Shown piece by piece: positions 33,253 to 44,213 of a stretch of DNA of 44,213 nucleotides. Below the pieces are notes generated by a model that saw only the letters and a list, made by a program, of their open reading frames with translations, was not told the origin of the DNA and ran no database searches. Each line of letters opens with the position of its first letter. Position 1 is the stretch's first letter. This DNA is from an uncultured Bacteroidales bacterium. Lineage in GTDB: Bacteria > Bacteroidota > Bacteroidia > Bacteroidales > Muribaculaceae. The stretch lies in contig CADAFP010000014.1 of the NCBI GenBank assembly GCA_902787185.1, forward strand, positions 1-44,213. Reading direction: 5' to 3'. Both the position numbers and the translations under genes were made by a program.

Positions 33253-33307
33253 TTGAACAAGGGTGCCTGCACTTTATTGGGGCCCGAGGGGTGGGGTGGA
33301 AAAAAAC

Positions 33308-33340
33308 AAGGCTGAGACGGTCGTTGACCGCATCAGCCTT
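33308..33340 (-). terminator. Rho-independent terminator of tRNA-Pro
   Basis: AAGGCTGA (33308-33315) pairs with TCAGCCTT (33333-33340), with an inner CGGTC-GTT-GACCG stem; on the minus strand it is followed by a T-rich run (A7 at 33300-33306 on the plus strand). Confidence 0.85.
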
Positions 33341-33349
33341 GTGTATGAG

Positions 33350-33423
33350 TCGGGGTGAGAGGACTCGAACTTCCGACCTCCACGTCCCGAACGTGGCGCG
33401 CTAACCAACTGTGCTACACCCCG
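33350..33423 (-). tRNA. tRNA-Pro (anticodon CGG)
   Basis: 74 bases on the minus strand. Acceptor stem CGGGGTG/CACCCCG with discriminator A, D loop AGTTGGTTA, anticodon stem CCACG/CGTGG with loop TTCGGGA (anticodon CGG), and T loop TTCGAGT. CCA is not encoded. The T stem GGAAG/CCTCT contains one A-C mismatch as I read it. Own promoter and terminator, so a single-gene unit. Confidence 0.95.
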
Positions 33424-33441
33424 AGACTCAGTTTTGCGGTG

Positions 33442-33472
33442 CAAAGTTACTGCTATTTTTCTTTATAGCCAA
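33442..33472 (-). promoter_or_regulatory. Promoter of tRNA-Pro
   Basis: Minus strand: TTG (33470-33472), 20 bases, TAACTTTG (33442-33449), about 18 bases before the tRNA 5' end. Confidence 0.72.
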
Positions 33473-33508
33473 CATTTCATCGAAAAATATTTTTTTGGCC
33501 TACAAAAA

Positions 33509-33540
33509 TCCAGCGCCTCTCATGGGTGAGGGACGCTGGA
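33509..33540 (-). terminator. Rho-independent terminator of secA
   Basis: TCCAGCG (33509-33515) pairs with CGCTGGA (33534-33540), extended by CCTC/GAGG; on the minus strand followed by a T run (AAAAA at 33504-33508 on the plus strand). Confidence 0.8.
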
Positions 33541-33574
33541 CAATTATCGGGTTGAAGCTTGTGGCGTGGTGGCG

Positions 33575-36910
<3,336 letters not shown>

Positions 36911-36961
36911 TTTCTTGGTTTGTTGTAGTATGTATTTGTTTTATTGTTTTAATCTAAACGG

Positions 36962-36969
36962 CAAAGATA
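36962..36969 (-). promoter_or_regulatory. -7 box for secA
   Basis: TATCTTTG on the minus strand, 51 bases upstream of the secA start; no good -33 element was identified. Confidence 0.5.
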
Positions 36970-37035
36970 CACTTTTTTAGCCGATTAACGCCTATGATAC
37001 AGGCATAAATCACCACTTGAATACAAAAATGGCTA

Positions 37036-37110
37036 TTTTAGGCATTAGGGGCATCAGGAAAATGGAGGCGAATGCCAACTCCTCACTTCAAACCCTTAAC
37101 TCCTCACTGA
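37036..37110. repeat. Degenerate intercistronic repeat between the DUF4105 gene and secA
   Basis: On the sense (minus) strand: GTGAGGAGTTAAGGG, then GTGAGGAGTTGG, then CCTGATGCCCCTAATGCC-TAAAA. Related in composition and order to the rimP-nusA and mreB-mreC gap repeats but more decayed. Confidence 0.5.
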
Positions 37111-38355
37111 TTTATAAGAGGTTGGGCCACGGATGGTCTGGCTGGAGAGCCACACGTTGGTCAACGAGCGTGTCACCAGCGCTGTCATCAGCGGGAAGAA
37201 GGCGATGTTGCCGACCTGCGGTTGCCAGGGCCATGCCAGCATGAGCAGGGCCACTACCAGGGCATTGAGAGCATGGAGCCATCGGGCGGCATTGCGGGTC
37301 TTCTTGAACCAGGGCAGCACGGCGAGCAACAGCAGCAACGGGTGGAGCCACACGATGTTGATGTTGGGCGACGTGGCCTCGTGGGTTGAGAAGAAGATAA
37401 GGAAAAGCAGTATGCACCCTGCCAGTCCGCCAGCGGTGAACAGTATCGAGTCCAGCCATCGTGACACCTCGCCGCGGCGCACGTCACGCGCTGTCACGGC
37501 AAGTGTCAACAGCAGTACCAGCAGGGCCACGGTCAGCGGCGAGAAGTACCACGGCGTGGCGGGTTTGACCTTGCCCTCGAGGCTTGCATCGACGGGTACG
37601 GTGGTCGATTTCACCAGTGGCATGGTAACGCTGTCGGTGGTGATGGTGGCTTTATCCACTGCCTCCATGAGGAGCATGGGGATGAACATCGTGGCACGTT
37701 GGTCAAGCACCGTGTCGGTGTCCCAGCCCAGCACCAGGTCGATGCCGAAGCGCTCCCAGGCATAATTGCGGCAATAGTGTGCCAAAATGTCACGATAGGT
37801 GACAGTTGTGTCGTCCATCGCGGGATATTGCAGTCCCTCGCCCGCTGCCATCTCGATGATGTCGCGGGGTCGGGTAGAGCAGTTGTCGCTCAAGAACTTA
37901 TAACGATAGGTGCGATTCTCGGGCTTGGCGTTGTTCCACAGGAAATCCCTGACCTTCAGTGCCTTGTCCTGCGGCAGATTGAGTTCCTGCTCTACCATGC
38001 GGCGGCCTTCCATACCCGCAGTGGCATAGAAGCGTGGCACGGGCATACACAGGTAATCGGTCTTGCCGAGCATGAAACGCCACATGAACGCAGGTGCCTG
38101 AAAATCAAACACTCCGTAATTGAAGTAGAGGTCGATGGGACCCTGCTGGACGCGTATCTCGCTGTGCCCCCAGATGTTGTGCGGCTCGCTGCCGGGGTAG
38201 AAGGTGACAAGACTCACCTTCACCGAGTCCTCTTGCTGCTCTTGCGGCATGACCTTTTCGGGCGCGGGCAAGTGGGGCATGGCGTCGAGCGCTCCTGTAG
38301 CACACAGGGCGCATAACACTGTCGTCAGGCAATATTTCCTTAACAAATGTGGCAT
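37096..38355 (-). CDS. DUF4105 (Lnb N-terminal-like) membrane protein
   Basis: A 419-residue protein: signal peptide, then a periplasmic domain with VTFYPGSEPHNIWGHSEIRVQ and KFLSDNCSTRPRD, the conserved His- and Cys-containing motifs of DUF4105. These resemble the papain-like NlpC/P60-type fold of Lnb, whose relatives act on lipoproteins or lipids. After about residue 265 come five hydrophobic segments (e.g. FSPLTVALLVLLLTLAVTA), a C-terminal membrane domain. Bacteroidetes proteins of this form are uncharacterised. The 3' end runs into the repeat block shared with the secA side. Confidence 0.85.
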   Translation of the reverse strand: MPHLLRKYCLTTVLCALCATGALDAMPHLPAPEKVMPQEQQEDSVKVSLVTFYPGSEPHNIWGHSEIRVQQGPIDLYFNYGVFDFQAPAFMWRFMLGKTDYLCMPVPRFYATAGMEGRRMVEQELNLPQDKALKVRDFLWNNAKPENRTYRYKFLSDNCSTRPRDIIEMAAGEGLQYPAMDDTTVTYRDILAHYCRNYAWERFGIDLVLGWDTDTVLDQRATMFIPMLLMEAVDKATITTDSVTMPLVKSTTVPVDASLEGKVKPATPWYFSPLTVALLVLLLTLAVTARDVRRGEVSRWLDSILFTAGGLAGCILLFLIFFSTHEATSPNINIVWLHPLLLLLAVLPWFKKTRNAARWLHALNALVVALLMLAWPWQPQVGNIAFFPLMTALVTRSLTNVWLSSQTIRGPTSYKSVRS

Positions 38356-38612
38356 TTATACATCATTCAATCAGCAAGAATAATGCCAACTGTATATTAT
38401 AATAACGTGTCTCTTTTTCATGTAGTATGTTATCCTTATAAAGAATGTGTGCTGATCGTGAAGATTTCACCCGTCATTTTTTTACCTTTTTCACAGTTGA
38501 GAAGGCATGAAATGAGGGGTGGTTATATCAGGCGAAATGCCCGAAATCGTGCAATTCTCTTGCTTAAAATGGGAAAATATGCATTATTGTCAGTAAATTT
38601 TCGGCGAAAAAT

Positions 38613-38643
38613 TTTGTTGTAACAAAAATATTTACGTACTTTG
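38613..38643 (+). promoter_or_regulatory. Orphan plus-strand promoter
   Basis: TTTG (38613-38616), 20 bases, TACTTTG (38637-38643), one base shorter than TAnnTTTG. No plus-strand gene follows, only the candidate short RNA. Confidence 0.5.
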
Positions 38644-38649
38644 CAGTCA

Positions 38650-38735
38650 CATAAAAGAGATATTGCACTTTTCTATACAGATTCTATTCATAAAATTTAA
38701 AGTCCCACTCGTGAGAGCCGGACTTTTCTTTTTTC
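38650..38735 (+). ncRNA. Candidate short RNA between DUF4105 and rodA genes
   Basis: Inferred transcript of about 85 bases starting behind the orphan promoter and ending at a terminator: AAAGTCC (38699-38705) with GGACTTT (38720-38726), inner CTC-GTGA-GAG, then a T-rich run to 38734. No open frame of note. The rest of the 38356-38612 gap is AT-rich and shows nothing else. Confidence 0.4.
38699..38726 (+). terminator. Terminator hairpin (plus strand, possibly bidirectional)
   Basis: Stem and GTGA loop as described for the candidate RNA. The T run (TTTTCTTTTTT) follows on the plus strand; on the minus strand, about 80 bases after rodA, the tail is weaker (TAAATTTT). Confidence 0.75.
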
Positions 38736-38805
38736 CCTTATAAAAGGCCAAAAAACTGAAACGGCATTCTTCGGCCAAAAAACGTTTTGCGGAAACGGCA
38801 AGGGG

Positions 38806-40281
38806 TTACCAGGTGCCGTAGTTGCCGCGGTCGGCGTCGATGCGCAGCAGGATGAACAGCAGGAAGGTGAAGCCCCACAGCGACGAGCCGCCGTAGCTGA
38901 AGAAGGGTAGGGGGATGCCGATGACGGGGCACAGGCCAATCACCATGCCGATGTTGATGGCGAGGTGGAAAATCAGGTAGGACGCGACGCAGTAGGCATA
39001 GACCCTCGCGAATGTCGAGTGGTTGCGCTCGGCAAGGGTGATGATGCGCAATATCAATGCCAGGAACAGGATGAGTACTGTCACGCTGCCGATGAAGCCC
39101 TGCTCCTCGCCGATGGTGCAGTAGATGAAGTCGGTGTGCTGCTCGGGCACATATTTCAGTTTGGTCTGAGTGCCTTGCAGGAAGCCCTTGCCGGTAATGC
39201 CGCCGCTGCCGATGGCGATTTTGCTCTGATTGACGTTGTAACCAGCCCCGCGTGGGTCGTCGGCGATGCCCAGCGTGACCATGATGCGTTTTTGCTGATG
39301 CGGCTCGAGCACCTTGTTGAAGGCGACATTGACCGTGAACATGAACATGACCGACGCGGCGGCAAAGCACACGGTGATGAGGACTTTCTTGAGGTCGTCG
39401 TGCAGCATACCCCACAACAGGTAGAGCAGCGAAAGCACGATGACGGGCAGGAAGAAGGCATAGCCGTTGACGTGTACGCCAGCCAGCGCGAGTCCTCCCG
39501 CCAGTGCTCCCGCGGCCAGATAGCCCAGCAGCACGTTGCGCCCCAGGATCCAAGAGCGGCAATACACGAGGAGCATGCCCACGATGAGCGTCATCACCAG
39601 GATGAAGGCGATGACCATGCCCAGGGGTATGCCCATGAAGGTGATGGCAGCAAACTTGAGCACGACGACAAAATAGACCACCGCCATCAATGCGGCAAAC
39701 AATACGAAGCCTGACATGCCCTCGCGGTAAAGGACGAAGATGAGTGACGTGTAAACCAGCGCCGAGCCGGTCTCCCGCTCCATGATGATGCATAGGATGG
39801 GCAGCAGGATGATGCCGATAGCGATGGCATAGTTGCGCCACCCGTTGAGGGTGAAGCCGTAGGTGCTGAACAGTTTGGCCAGCGCCAGCGCCGTTGCCGC
39901 CTTGGCAAATTCGGCAGGCTGGAGGCTCACGGGACCAAATACCAGCCACGAGCGTGAGCCCTTGATGTCGGGCGCGACAAAGATGGTGACTATCAGCAGC
40001 AGAATCATAAACCCGTACAGCGGATAGGCGTAGGCCTCGTAGATGCGGCGGTCGATGAGCAGCAGCGAGAAACCGATGAGGAACGAGAGGCCCGCCCACA
40101 GGAACTGCTTGCCCGAGTACTCGCTCAGGTCAAACATGCTCGCCTTGTCATAGTCGTAGGTGGCGGCATAGATGCTCACCGCCCCCGCGATGACCATAAT
40201 GAGGTACAGCACGATGGTGAACCAGTCCACCGACCTCAACAGGTTGGTATTCTCATTTTCATTCCTTGTTTCCATCGCCAT
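38806..40281 (-). CDS. rodA: Rod-shape peptidoglycan glycosyltransferase RodA
   Basis: A 491-residue SEDS-family membrane protein that polymerises lipid II during cell elongation with PBP2. About ten transmembrane segments, the SRSWLVFGPVSLQPAEFAK motif near residue 110, and C-terminal IGEEQGFIGS and PVIGIPLPFFSYGGSS, all SEDS hallmarks. It overlaps mrdA by 23 bases (ATG at 40281; 40275 also possible), so it is translationally coupled. It is longer than E. coli RodA mainly through the central loop region. Confidence 0.96.
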   Translation of the reverse strand: MAMETRNENENTNLLRSVDWFTIVLYLIMVIAGAVSIYAATYDYDKASMFDLSEYSGKQFLWAGLSFLIGFSLLLIDRRIYEAYAYPLYGFMILLLIVTIFVAPDIKGSRSWLVFGPVSLQPAEFAKAATALALAKLFSTYGFTLNGWRNYAIAIGIILLPILCIIMERETGSALVYTSLIFVLYREGMSGFVLFAALMAVVYFVVVLKFAAITFMGIPLGMVIAFILVMTLIVGMLLVYCRSWILGRNVLLGYLAAGALAGGLALAGVHVNGYAFFLPVIVLSLLYLLWGMLHDDLKKVLITVCFAAASVMFMFTVNVAFNKVLEPHQQKRIMVTLGIADDPRGAGYNVNQSKIAIGSGGITGKGFLQGTQTKLKYVPEQHTDFIYCTIGEEQGFIGSVTVLILFLALILRIITLAERNHSTFARVYAYCVASYLIFHLAINIGMVIGLCPVIGIPLPFFSYGGSSLWGFTFLLFILLRIDADRGNYGTW

Positions 40282-42187
40282 TGGTTACGGGTTTTGATGG
40301 TTTGCTCTTATTGTTGTCGGCATGGGTGCCGGAAGTCGTTGTTTTCTTCGCCTTGGGATAGGAGATGGTGTGGCGGCTGGCCATCGCGCGACCCCGAGCC
40401 TGAAGACCGGGAGAATCGCCACTCAGGTAGCGCTGAATCATCAAGGCGCCGATGGGTACACCATAGGTTGCGCCAAATCCCGCATTCTCGACATAGACGC
40501 ACACGGCAATCTTGGGGTTGCTCATCGGCGCGAAGCCCATAAATACCGAGTGGTCACGGCCATGAGGATTCTGGGCCGTGCCTGTCTTGCCGCACACTTC
40601 CAGTCCGGGAATGTTGGCTCCCGTGCAGGTGCCGCCCAGCACCGCCATGCGCATACCCGTGACGATGTCGTCGTAGTAATGCTTCTCGATGTCGGTGTCG
40701 TGCCGCTCCAGGTTCTTCTTGAGCACACCGATGCCCTCGATGTGCTTGACCACGTGGGGCGTGATGTAGTAGCCGCGGTTGGCGATGGTGGCACTCAGGT
40801 TGGCGATTTGCAGCGGGGTTGCCAGGATTTCGCCCTGGCCGATGGCGTCGCTGATGATGGTCTGTCCCACCCAGCGTCCCTCGCCATAAATCTTGTCATA
40901 GAAAGCGGTGTTGGGGATGAACCCGCGGCTCTCGCCAGGCATGTCGATGCCCAACTTGTAGCCGTAGCCCATCGACACCATGTGGTTTTTCCACACCTCA
41001 AAGGCCTTGCCCGTCGAGCCGTACTTGCTGCGCTTGTCCATCATGTACTTGAATCCCCAGCAGAAGTAGGAGTTGCACGACGTCTGCAAGGCAGGTTTGA
41101 GCGAGATGGGGGCCGGGTGTCCGTGGCAGCCCACGCGCAGACCCGCGTTGACGTAGCCGCGGTGGCAGGGGAACAGGGTGCTCGTGGTGATGATGCCCTC
41201 ATCGAGGAAAATCAGGCCTTGGGTGGGCTTGAAGGTCGAGCCGGGAGGGTAGGCGGCCATGATGGAGCGGTCATACAATGGCTTGAGCCTGTTGTTGACC
41301 AGGTCGCGGTAGTTCTTGCCGCGCTCCTTGCCGATGAGCAGCGACGGGTCATAGGTGGGGCTGGATACCAGTGCCAGGATTTCGCCCGTCTTAGGCTCGA
41401 TGCACACGATGGCGCCCACCTTGCCCTGCATGAGCATTTCGCCGTAGGCCTGCAGCCCGATGTCGATGCTCAGCTTCAGGTTGTTGCCCGCAACGGGAGC
41501 GACATCGTCGGCCCCGTCGTTGTAATGCCCCTTGATTTTGCCCGTGGCGTCGCGGATGAGGATTTCCTTGCCCTTGATGCCGCGCAGCCAGGTCTCGTAA
41601 CTCTTCTCGATGCCCAGGTCGCCCGTGTAGTCGCCGGGACGGTAGTAGTTGTCGTTCTCGATGTCGCGGGCGTTGACCTCGCGGATGTCACCCAGGATGT
41701 TGGCAGCGACGGGATAGTTGTATTGGCGCAGGATGCGCTGCACGATGTAGAAGCCGGGGAAACGGTACAGTTTCTCCTGCAGGCGGCCGTAGTCCTCCGG
41801 CGTGAGGTGATTCATAAACACCTGCTGGGTGAAGGCCGAGTAGCTGCGGCTCTTCTTCATCTCGGCCCATCGGTGGCCAAACTCCTCGACGCTGATTTGC
41901 AGCGTGTTGCAGAAGTCGATGGTGTCAAACGGCGTCACGTCCTTGGGAATCATCACCAGGTCATACTCGGGCGCATTATACACCACGAGCGAGTCGTTGC
42001 GGTCATAGATGAGTCCTCGTGACGGGTAAATCACCTTCTCCATGAAGGCATTGTTGTCGGCATGGGCCTTGTAGGTGCTGTCCAGCACCTGCAGCTGCAC
42101 CAGGCGGATGATGTAGATGATGACGATGGCAACGATGAACCCGCCGATGACCAGTTTGCGCTTCTCCAGGTTATAGTCTTTTCTCAC
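40259..42187 (-). CDS. mrdA: Penicillin-binding protein 2 (elongation transpeptidase)
   Basis: A 642-residue class B PBP. N-terminal membrane anchor (KLVIGGFIVAIVIIYII), the dimerisation domain, and the transpeptidase domain with SxxK (PPGSTFKP, near residue 315), SxN (SCN) and KTG (CGKTGTAQ, near 532). It ends in a K/T/S-rich polar tail. It cross-links peptidoglycan with RodA. Overlaps mreD by 17 bases upstream and rodA by 23 downstream. Confidence 0.97.
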   Translation of the reverse strand: MRKDYNLEKRKLVIGGFIVAIVIIYIIRLVQLQVLDSTYKAHADNNAFMEKVIYPSRGLIYDRNDSLVVYNAPEYDLVMIPKDVTPFDTIDFCNTLQISVEEFGHRWAEMKKSRSYSAFTQQVFMNHLTPEDYGRLQEKLYRFPGFYIVQRILRQYNYPVAANILGDIREVNARDIENDNYYRPGDYTGDLGIEKSYETWLRGIKGKEILIRDATGKIKGHYNDGADDVAPVAGNNLKLSIDIGLQAYGEMLMQGKVGAIVCIEPKTGEILALVSSPTYDPSLLIGKERGKNYRDLVNNRLKPLYDRSIMAAYPPGSTFKPTQGLIFLDEGIITTSTLFPCHRGYVNAGLRVGCHGHPAPISLKPALQTSCNSYFCWGFKYMMDKRSKYGSTGKAFEVWKNHMVSMGYGYKLGIDMPGESRGFIPNTAFYDKIYGEGRWVGQTIISDAIGQGEILATPLQIANLSATIANRGYYITPHVVKHIEGIGVLKKNLERHDTDIEKHYYDDIVTGMRMAVLGGTCTGANIPGLEVCGKTGTAQNPHGRDHSVFMGFAPMSNPKIAVCVYVENAGFGATYGVPIGALMIQRYLSGDSPGLQARGRAMASRHTISYPKAKKTTTSGTHADNNKSKPSKPVTNGDGNKE

Positions 42188-42689
42188 GGCGCGTGCTCAC
42201 GAAACTGTCTAACCCAAATATGATGATGATCGACAGCACGCTGCTGCCTGCGATACGGGCAAGGGTGAGCCCGATGTTGTGCAGCGAGAACGCCTGGATC
42301 ATGAAGATGAGGGCGCAGTACAGGGTCACCAGGGTCGCCATGTACTTGAAGTAGTCGCCCACGCCCATCGAGTCCACCGAGGGGATGGGGATGTTCATAT
42401 CGTTCTCGCGTGACACGAATAGGTTGAACACGGGACGCCTCGTTGCTGCCATGATGGTGCTGGCGAGGGCGTTCATTCCAGGCGTGTTGTTGAAGATGTC
42501 GAGCAGCAGCCCCGTGAAAAAGGCGATGGTCAGCACCCAGCCGTCGTGCAGGTTGACCGGCAGACGCAGAATCAGGTAGATGAACACCACCGGCATGGCG
42601 ATGCCCCACAACACGATCTTGTTGCACACCAGTTGCAGCAGGATTATTGCCACAAAAAGCACGATGAATTGTATCACGGTCTTGGTCAT
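42171..42689 (-). CDS. mreD: Rod-shape-determining protein MreD
   Basis: A 172-residue integral membrane protein with about five hydrophobic segments (FIVLFVAIILLQLV, VLTIAFFTGLLLDIF, TLVTLYCALIFMI, VLSIIIIFGL). FFTGLLLDIFNNTPGMNAL is the typical MreD loop. It links MreC to the elongasome. Overlaps mreC by four bases. Confidence 0.93.
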   Translation of the reverse strand: MTKTVIQFIVLFVAIILLQLVCNKIVLWGIAMPVVFIYLILRLPVNLHDGWVLTIAFFTGLLLDIFNNTPGMNALASTIMAATRRPVFNLFVSRENDMNIPIPSVDSMGVGDYFKYMATLVTLYCALIFMIQAFSLHNIGLTLARIAGSSVLSIIIIFGLDSFVSTRREKRL

Positions 42690-43717
42690 GGCTGCGGTTC
42701 TGTTGAGGTTTCGGGTTCAACGGGTTGGATAGGCTGTGCGGGTTGTACAGGCAGGCTTGGCTGGACGGGCTTTTCCTTGCTTGCGTCTTTGTCCTTGGCC
42801 TTGTCGGGCTTGGCTGCCGGGATATCGTCCACAATCTCGGGCTTGATTTCGGGACGCGTCTGCACGTTGGCGGCGGTGTCGATGCCTTGCTCGGCCTTGA
42901 GCAGGGCGTCAAGTTCCTTCTTCATGCCGTTAGTGATGACGCGCACGCTGCTCAACTGGCTGAAGTTGGTCGTCAACTTTACGCGCAGTGACTCGAAGCT
43001 GGCGTTTTTACCCGTCTGCTTGCCCACGATGGTACCCACGATGAGGCCGGGCGGGAATACCGCCGAATAGCCGCTGGTGACAACGGTGTCGCCCTTCTGG
43101 AACTCAACGTGGCGCGGCAATTCCTCGAGCACAGCGTAGCGCGCATCCTTGCCGTCCCACACCAGGCTGCCATAGAATCCGCTGTTCTGCAGTTTGCACG
43201 AGAGCCTGATGTGCGGGTTCAGCAGCGAGATGACGCGTGCAGCGTGCGGTCCCGCCACGTTGACGATGCCCACCACGCCGTTCTGGTCGATGACGCCCAT
43301 CTCGGGGCTGATGCCGTCGAGGTAGCCGCGGTTGATGGTGATGTAGTTGTTGGGCTGGGCGATGCTGTTGCTGATGACCTGTGCCATGACAAAGGTGTAT
43401 TGTCCCTTGACTTTGTGGCGCAGGGAGTCGGGCGACAGCAGCTCCATGTCGGCCATCTGGTTGCGCAGCTCAATCAGTTCCATCTCCAGTGCGGCGTTGC
43501 GCTCCTGCAGGCTCTCGTTGATGCCACGCAGGTGGAAGTAGGACGTCACGCCGTTGAACGCCTTATAGACCGCGGCGCTCACTTGGTTGGCCGACGTCAG
43601 ATAGACGCTCTGCTGGTAAGGGTTATCCTTAAACAGCAGCACGAGGCTCAAAATCACATAGATAGCGAAAATGAACCACGCACTGTGTTTGATGAAAAAG
43701 TTGAGCAGATTATTCAT
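42686..43717 (-). CDS. mreC: Rod-shape-determining protein MreC
   Basis: A 343-residue bitopic protein: N-terminal transmembrane segment (SAWFIFAIYVILSLVLLF), coiled coil about 65-95, then the periplasmic beta domains (VISNSIAQPNNYITINRG, VGIVNVAGPHAARVISLLNP, GDTVVTSGYSAVFPPG). The last 60 residues are a K/D/P/Q-rich low-complexity tail (PVQPAQPIQPVEPE) not found in most MreC proteins. MreC activates PBP2. Separated from mreB by the largest repeat block in the window. Confidence 0.95.
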   Translation of the reverse strand: MNNLLNFFIKHSAWFIFAIYVILSLVLLFKDNPYQQSVYLTSANQVSAAVYKAFNGVTSYFHLRGINESLQERNAALEMELIELRNQMADMELLSPDSLRHKVKGQYTFVMAQVISNSIAQPNNYITINRGYLDGISPEMGVIDQNGVVGIVNVAGPHAARVISLLNPHIRLSCKLQNSGFYGSLVWDGKDARYAVLEELPRHVEFQKGDTVVTSGYSAVFPPGLIVGTIVGKQTGKNASFESLRVKLTTNFSQLSSVRVITNGMKKELDALLKAEQGIDTAANVQTRPEIKPEIVDDIPAAKPDKAKDKDASKEKPVQPSLPVQPAQPIQPVEPETSTEPQP

Positions 43718-43721
43718 GCTT

Positions 43722-43840
43722 ATAGGCTTTGTTTTTAGGTTTTAGGCTTCAGGTTTTAGGCTTTAGGCTTTAGGGGAGTATTCTATCACCTAATGCCTAA
43801 CACCTAATGCCTAATGCCTGACACCTAATGCCTAACGCCT
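43722..43840. repeat. Degenerate intercistronic repeat between mreB and mreC
   Basis: About 15 imperfect copies of a 6-8 base unit. On the sense (minus) strand the first half reads TTAGGCATTAGGTGTCAGGC and the second CCTAAAGCCTAAAACCTGAA. The two halves are complementary in consensus and could pair. Confidence 0.85.
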
Positions 43841-43844
43841 CAGT

Positions 43845-44213
43845 TTAACGCATGAGGAACTTGAAGTGCTTGATGTTCTTCAGTGCGATGCCAGTACCCT
43901 TGGCAACGGCGTGCAAGGGATCCTCGGCCACGTGGAACTCGATGCCGATCTTGTCGGTCAAGCGCTTGTCCAGACCGCGCAGCAACGCGCCACCACCCGT
44001 GAGGAAAATACCGTTGTGCACGATGTCCTGATACAGCTCGGGAGGAGTCTGCTCCAGGGCGCTCAGCACGGCAGCCTCAATCTTGGAGATGGACTTCTCG
44101 ATGCAGTGGCACACCTCCTGATAGGTTACGGGAACCTCCAGGGGCAGCGAGTTCACCTGGTTGGGGCCGTGGATGATGAAGTCCTCGGGGGCCTCAGCGC
44201 CCAGGTCGGTCAA
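43845..44213 (-). CDS. mreB: Rod-shape-determining protein MreB, C-terminal part (cut by window edge)
   Basis: The last 122 residues of the bacterial actin MreB; the start lies beyond the window. ALEQTPPELYQDIVHNGIFLTGGGALLRGLDKRL is the highly conserved C-terminal adenosine-binding region, and HAVAKGTGIAL the final conserved segment. MreB directs the elongation machinery; it is the first visible gene of the mreB-mreC-mreD-mrdA-rodA operon on this strand. Confidence 0.97.
   Translation of the reverse strand: MTDLGAEAPEDFIIHGPNQVNSLPLEVPVTYQEVCHCIEKSISKIEAAVLSALEQTPPELYQDIVHNGIFLTGGGALLRGLDKRLTDKIGIEFHVAEDPLHAVAKGTGIALKNIKHFKFLMR

Noticed and set aside
33171-33404. 77-residue open frame over tRNA-Pro
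   Set aside because: It runs antisense through the tRNA and the repeat element.
43722-43840. CRISPR array or telomere-like repeat
   Set aside because: Units are 6-8 bases and degenerate with no unique spacers and no cas genes nearby, so this is not CRISPR; the location inside an operon excludes a telomere.

Overview
The window looks like a chromosome segment from a gut- or oral-type Bacteroidales bacterium (Prevotellaceae/Muribaculaceae-like). Evidence: promoters of the Bacteroidetes form TTTG-N19/20-TAnnTTTG recur; secreted BspA-like leucine-rich repeat proteins and type IX secretion (T9SS) sorting tails are present; PorX and PorW-like T9SS genes lie side by side; and the SecA, IF-2 and Mre proteins have Bacteroidetes-type architecture. 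The species cannot be named from sequence alone.

Layout. 1-1350: a LytS-type kinase (5' cut) overlapping its LytTR response regulator. 1527-2869: two related DUF4359-like envelope proteins, the second with an added GYF-type domain. 2890-3045: a long nested palindrome between convergent genes. 3103-7526: a TPR/LuxR-type membrane regulator divergent from a BspA-like protein with dockerin-like repeats. 7560-10023: zinc-ribbon/FtsK-gamma-like protein, CYTH phosphatase, DUF2795 protein, ATP:cob(I)alamin adenosyltransferase. 18186 down to 10311 (minus strand): a probable operon of a small membrane protein, porW-like, porX, tsaE, birA and a LOG-family gene. 18746-21839: two BspA-like secreted proteins in tandem. 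21972-23270: YoeB-type toxin-antitoxin followed by a LuxR-type regulator. 24231-29396: rimP-nusA-infB-folK. 29397-30039: a non-coding stretch packed with hairpins, then two small secreted proteins (30040-31082), a Bro-N/Fic fusion, an AraC regulator, tRNA-Pro(CGG), secA and a DUF4105 protein. 38806-44213 (minus): the rod-shape operon mreB-mreC-mreD-mrdA-rodA, with mreB cut by the window edge.

How the parts connect. The porW-porX operon encodes a structural component and the response regulator of T9SS, and proteins at 18746-20395 and 30040-30498 carry tails expected of T9SS cargo. The translation cluster and the rod-shape cluster are housekeeping. Accessory character is concentrated at 3-8 kb, 18.7-23.3 kb and 29.4-32.2 kb.

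Most unusual observations: (i) a 275-bp non-coding block at 29500-29774 holding eight short hairpins, most with 3-nt loops, plus an 11-bp long-range stem; (ii) degenerate TTAGGC/CCTAAA-type repeat blocks found only at co-directional gene junctions, in several cases with the same order relative to transcription; (iii) a perfect 9-bp inverted repeat bracketing the -7 box of the rimP-nusA-infB promoter; (iv) a Bro-N/Fic fusion with an altered class III inhibitory motif; (v) a promoter-plus-terminator pair at 38613-38735 that would make a short RNA with no coding gene.
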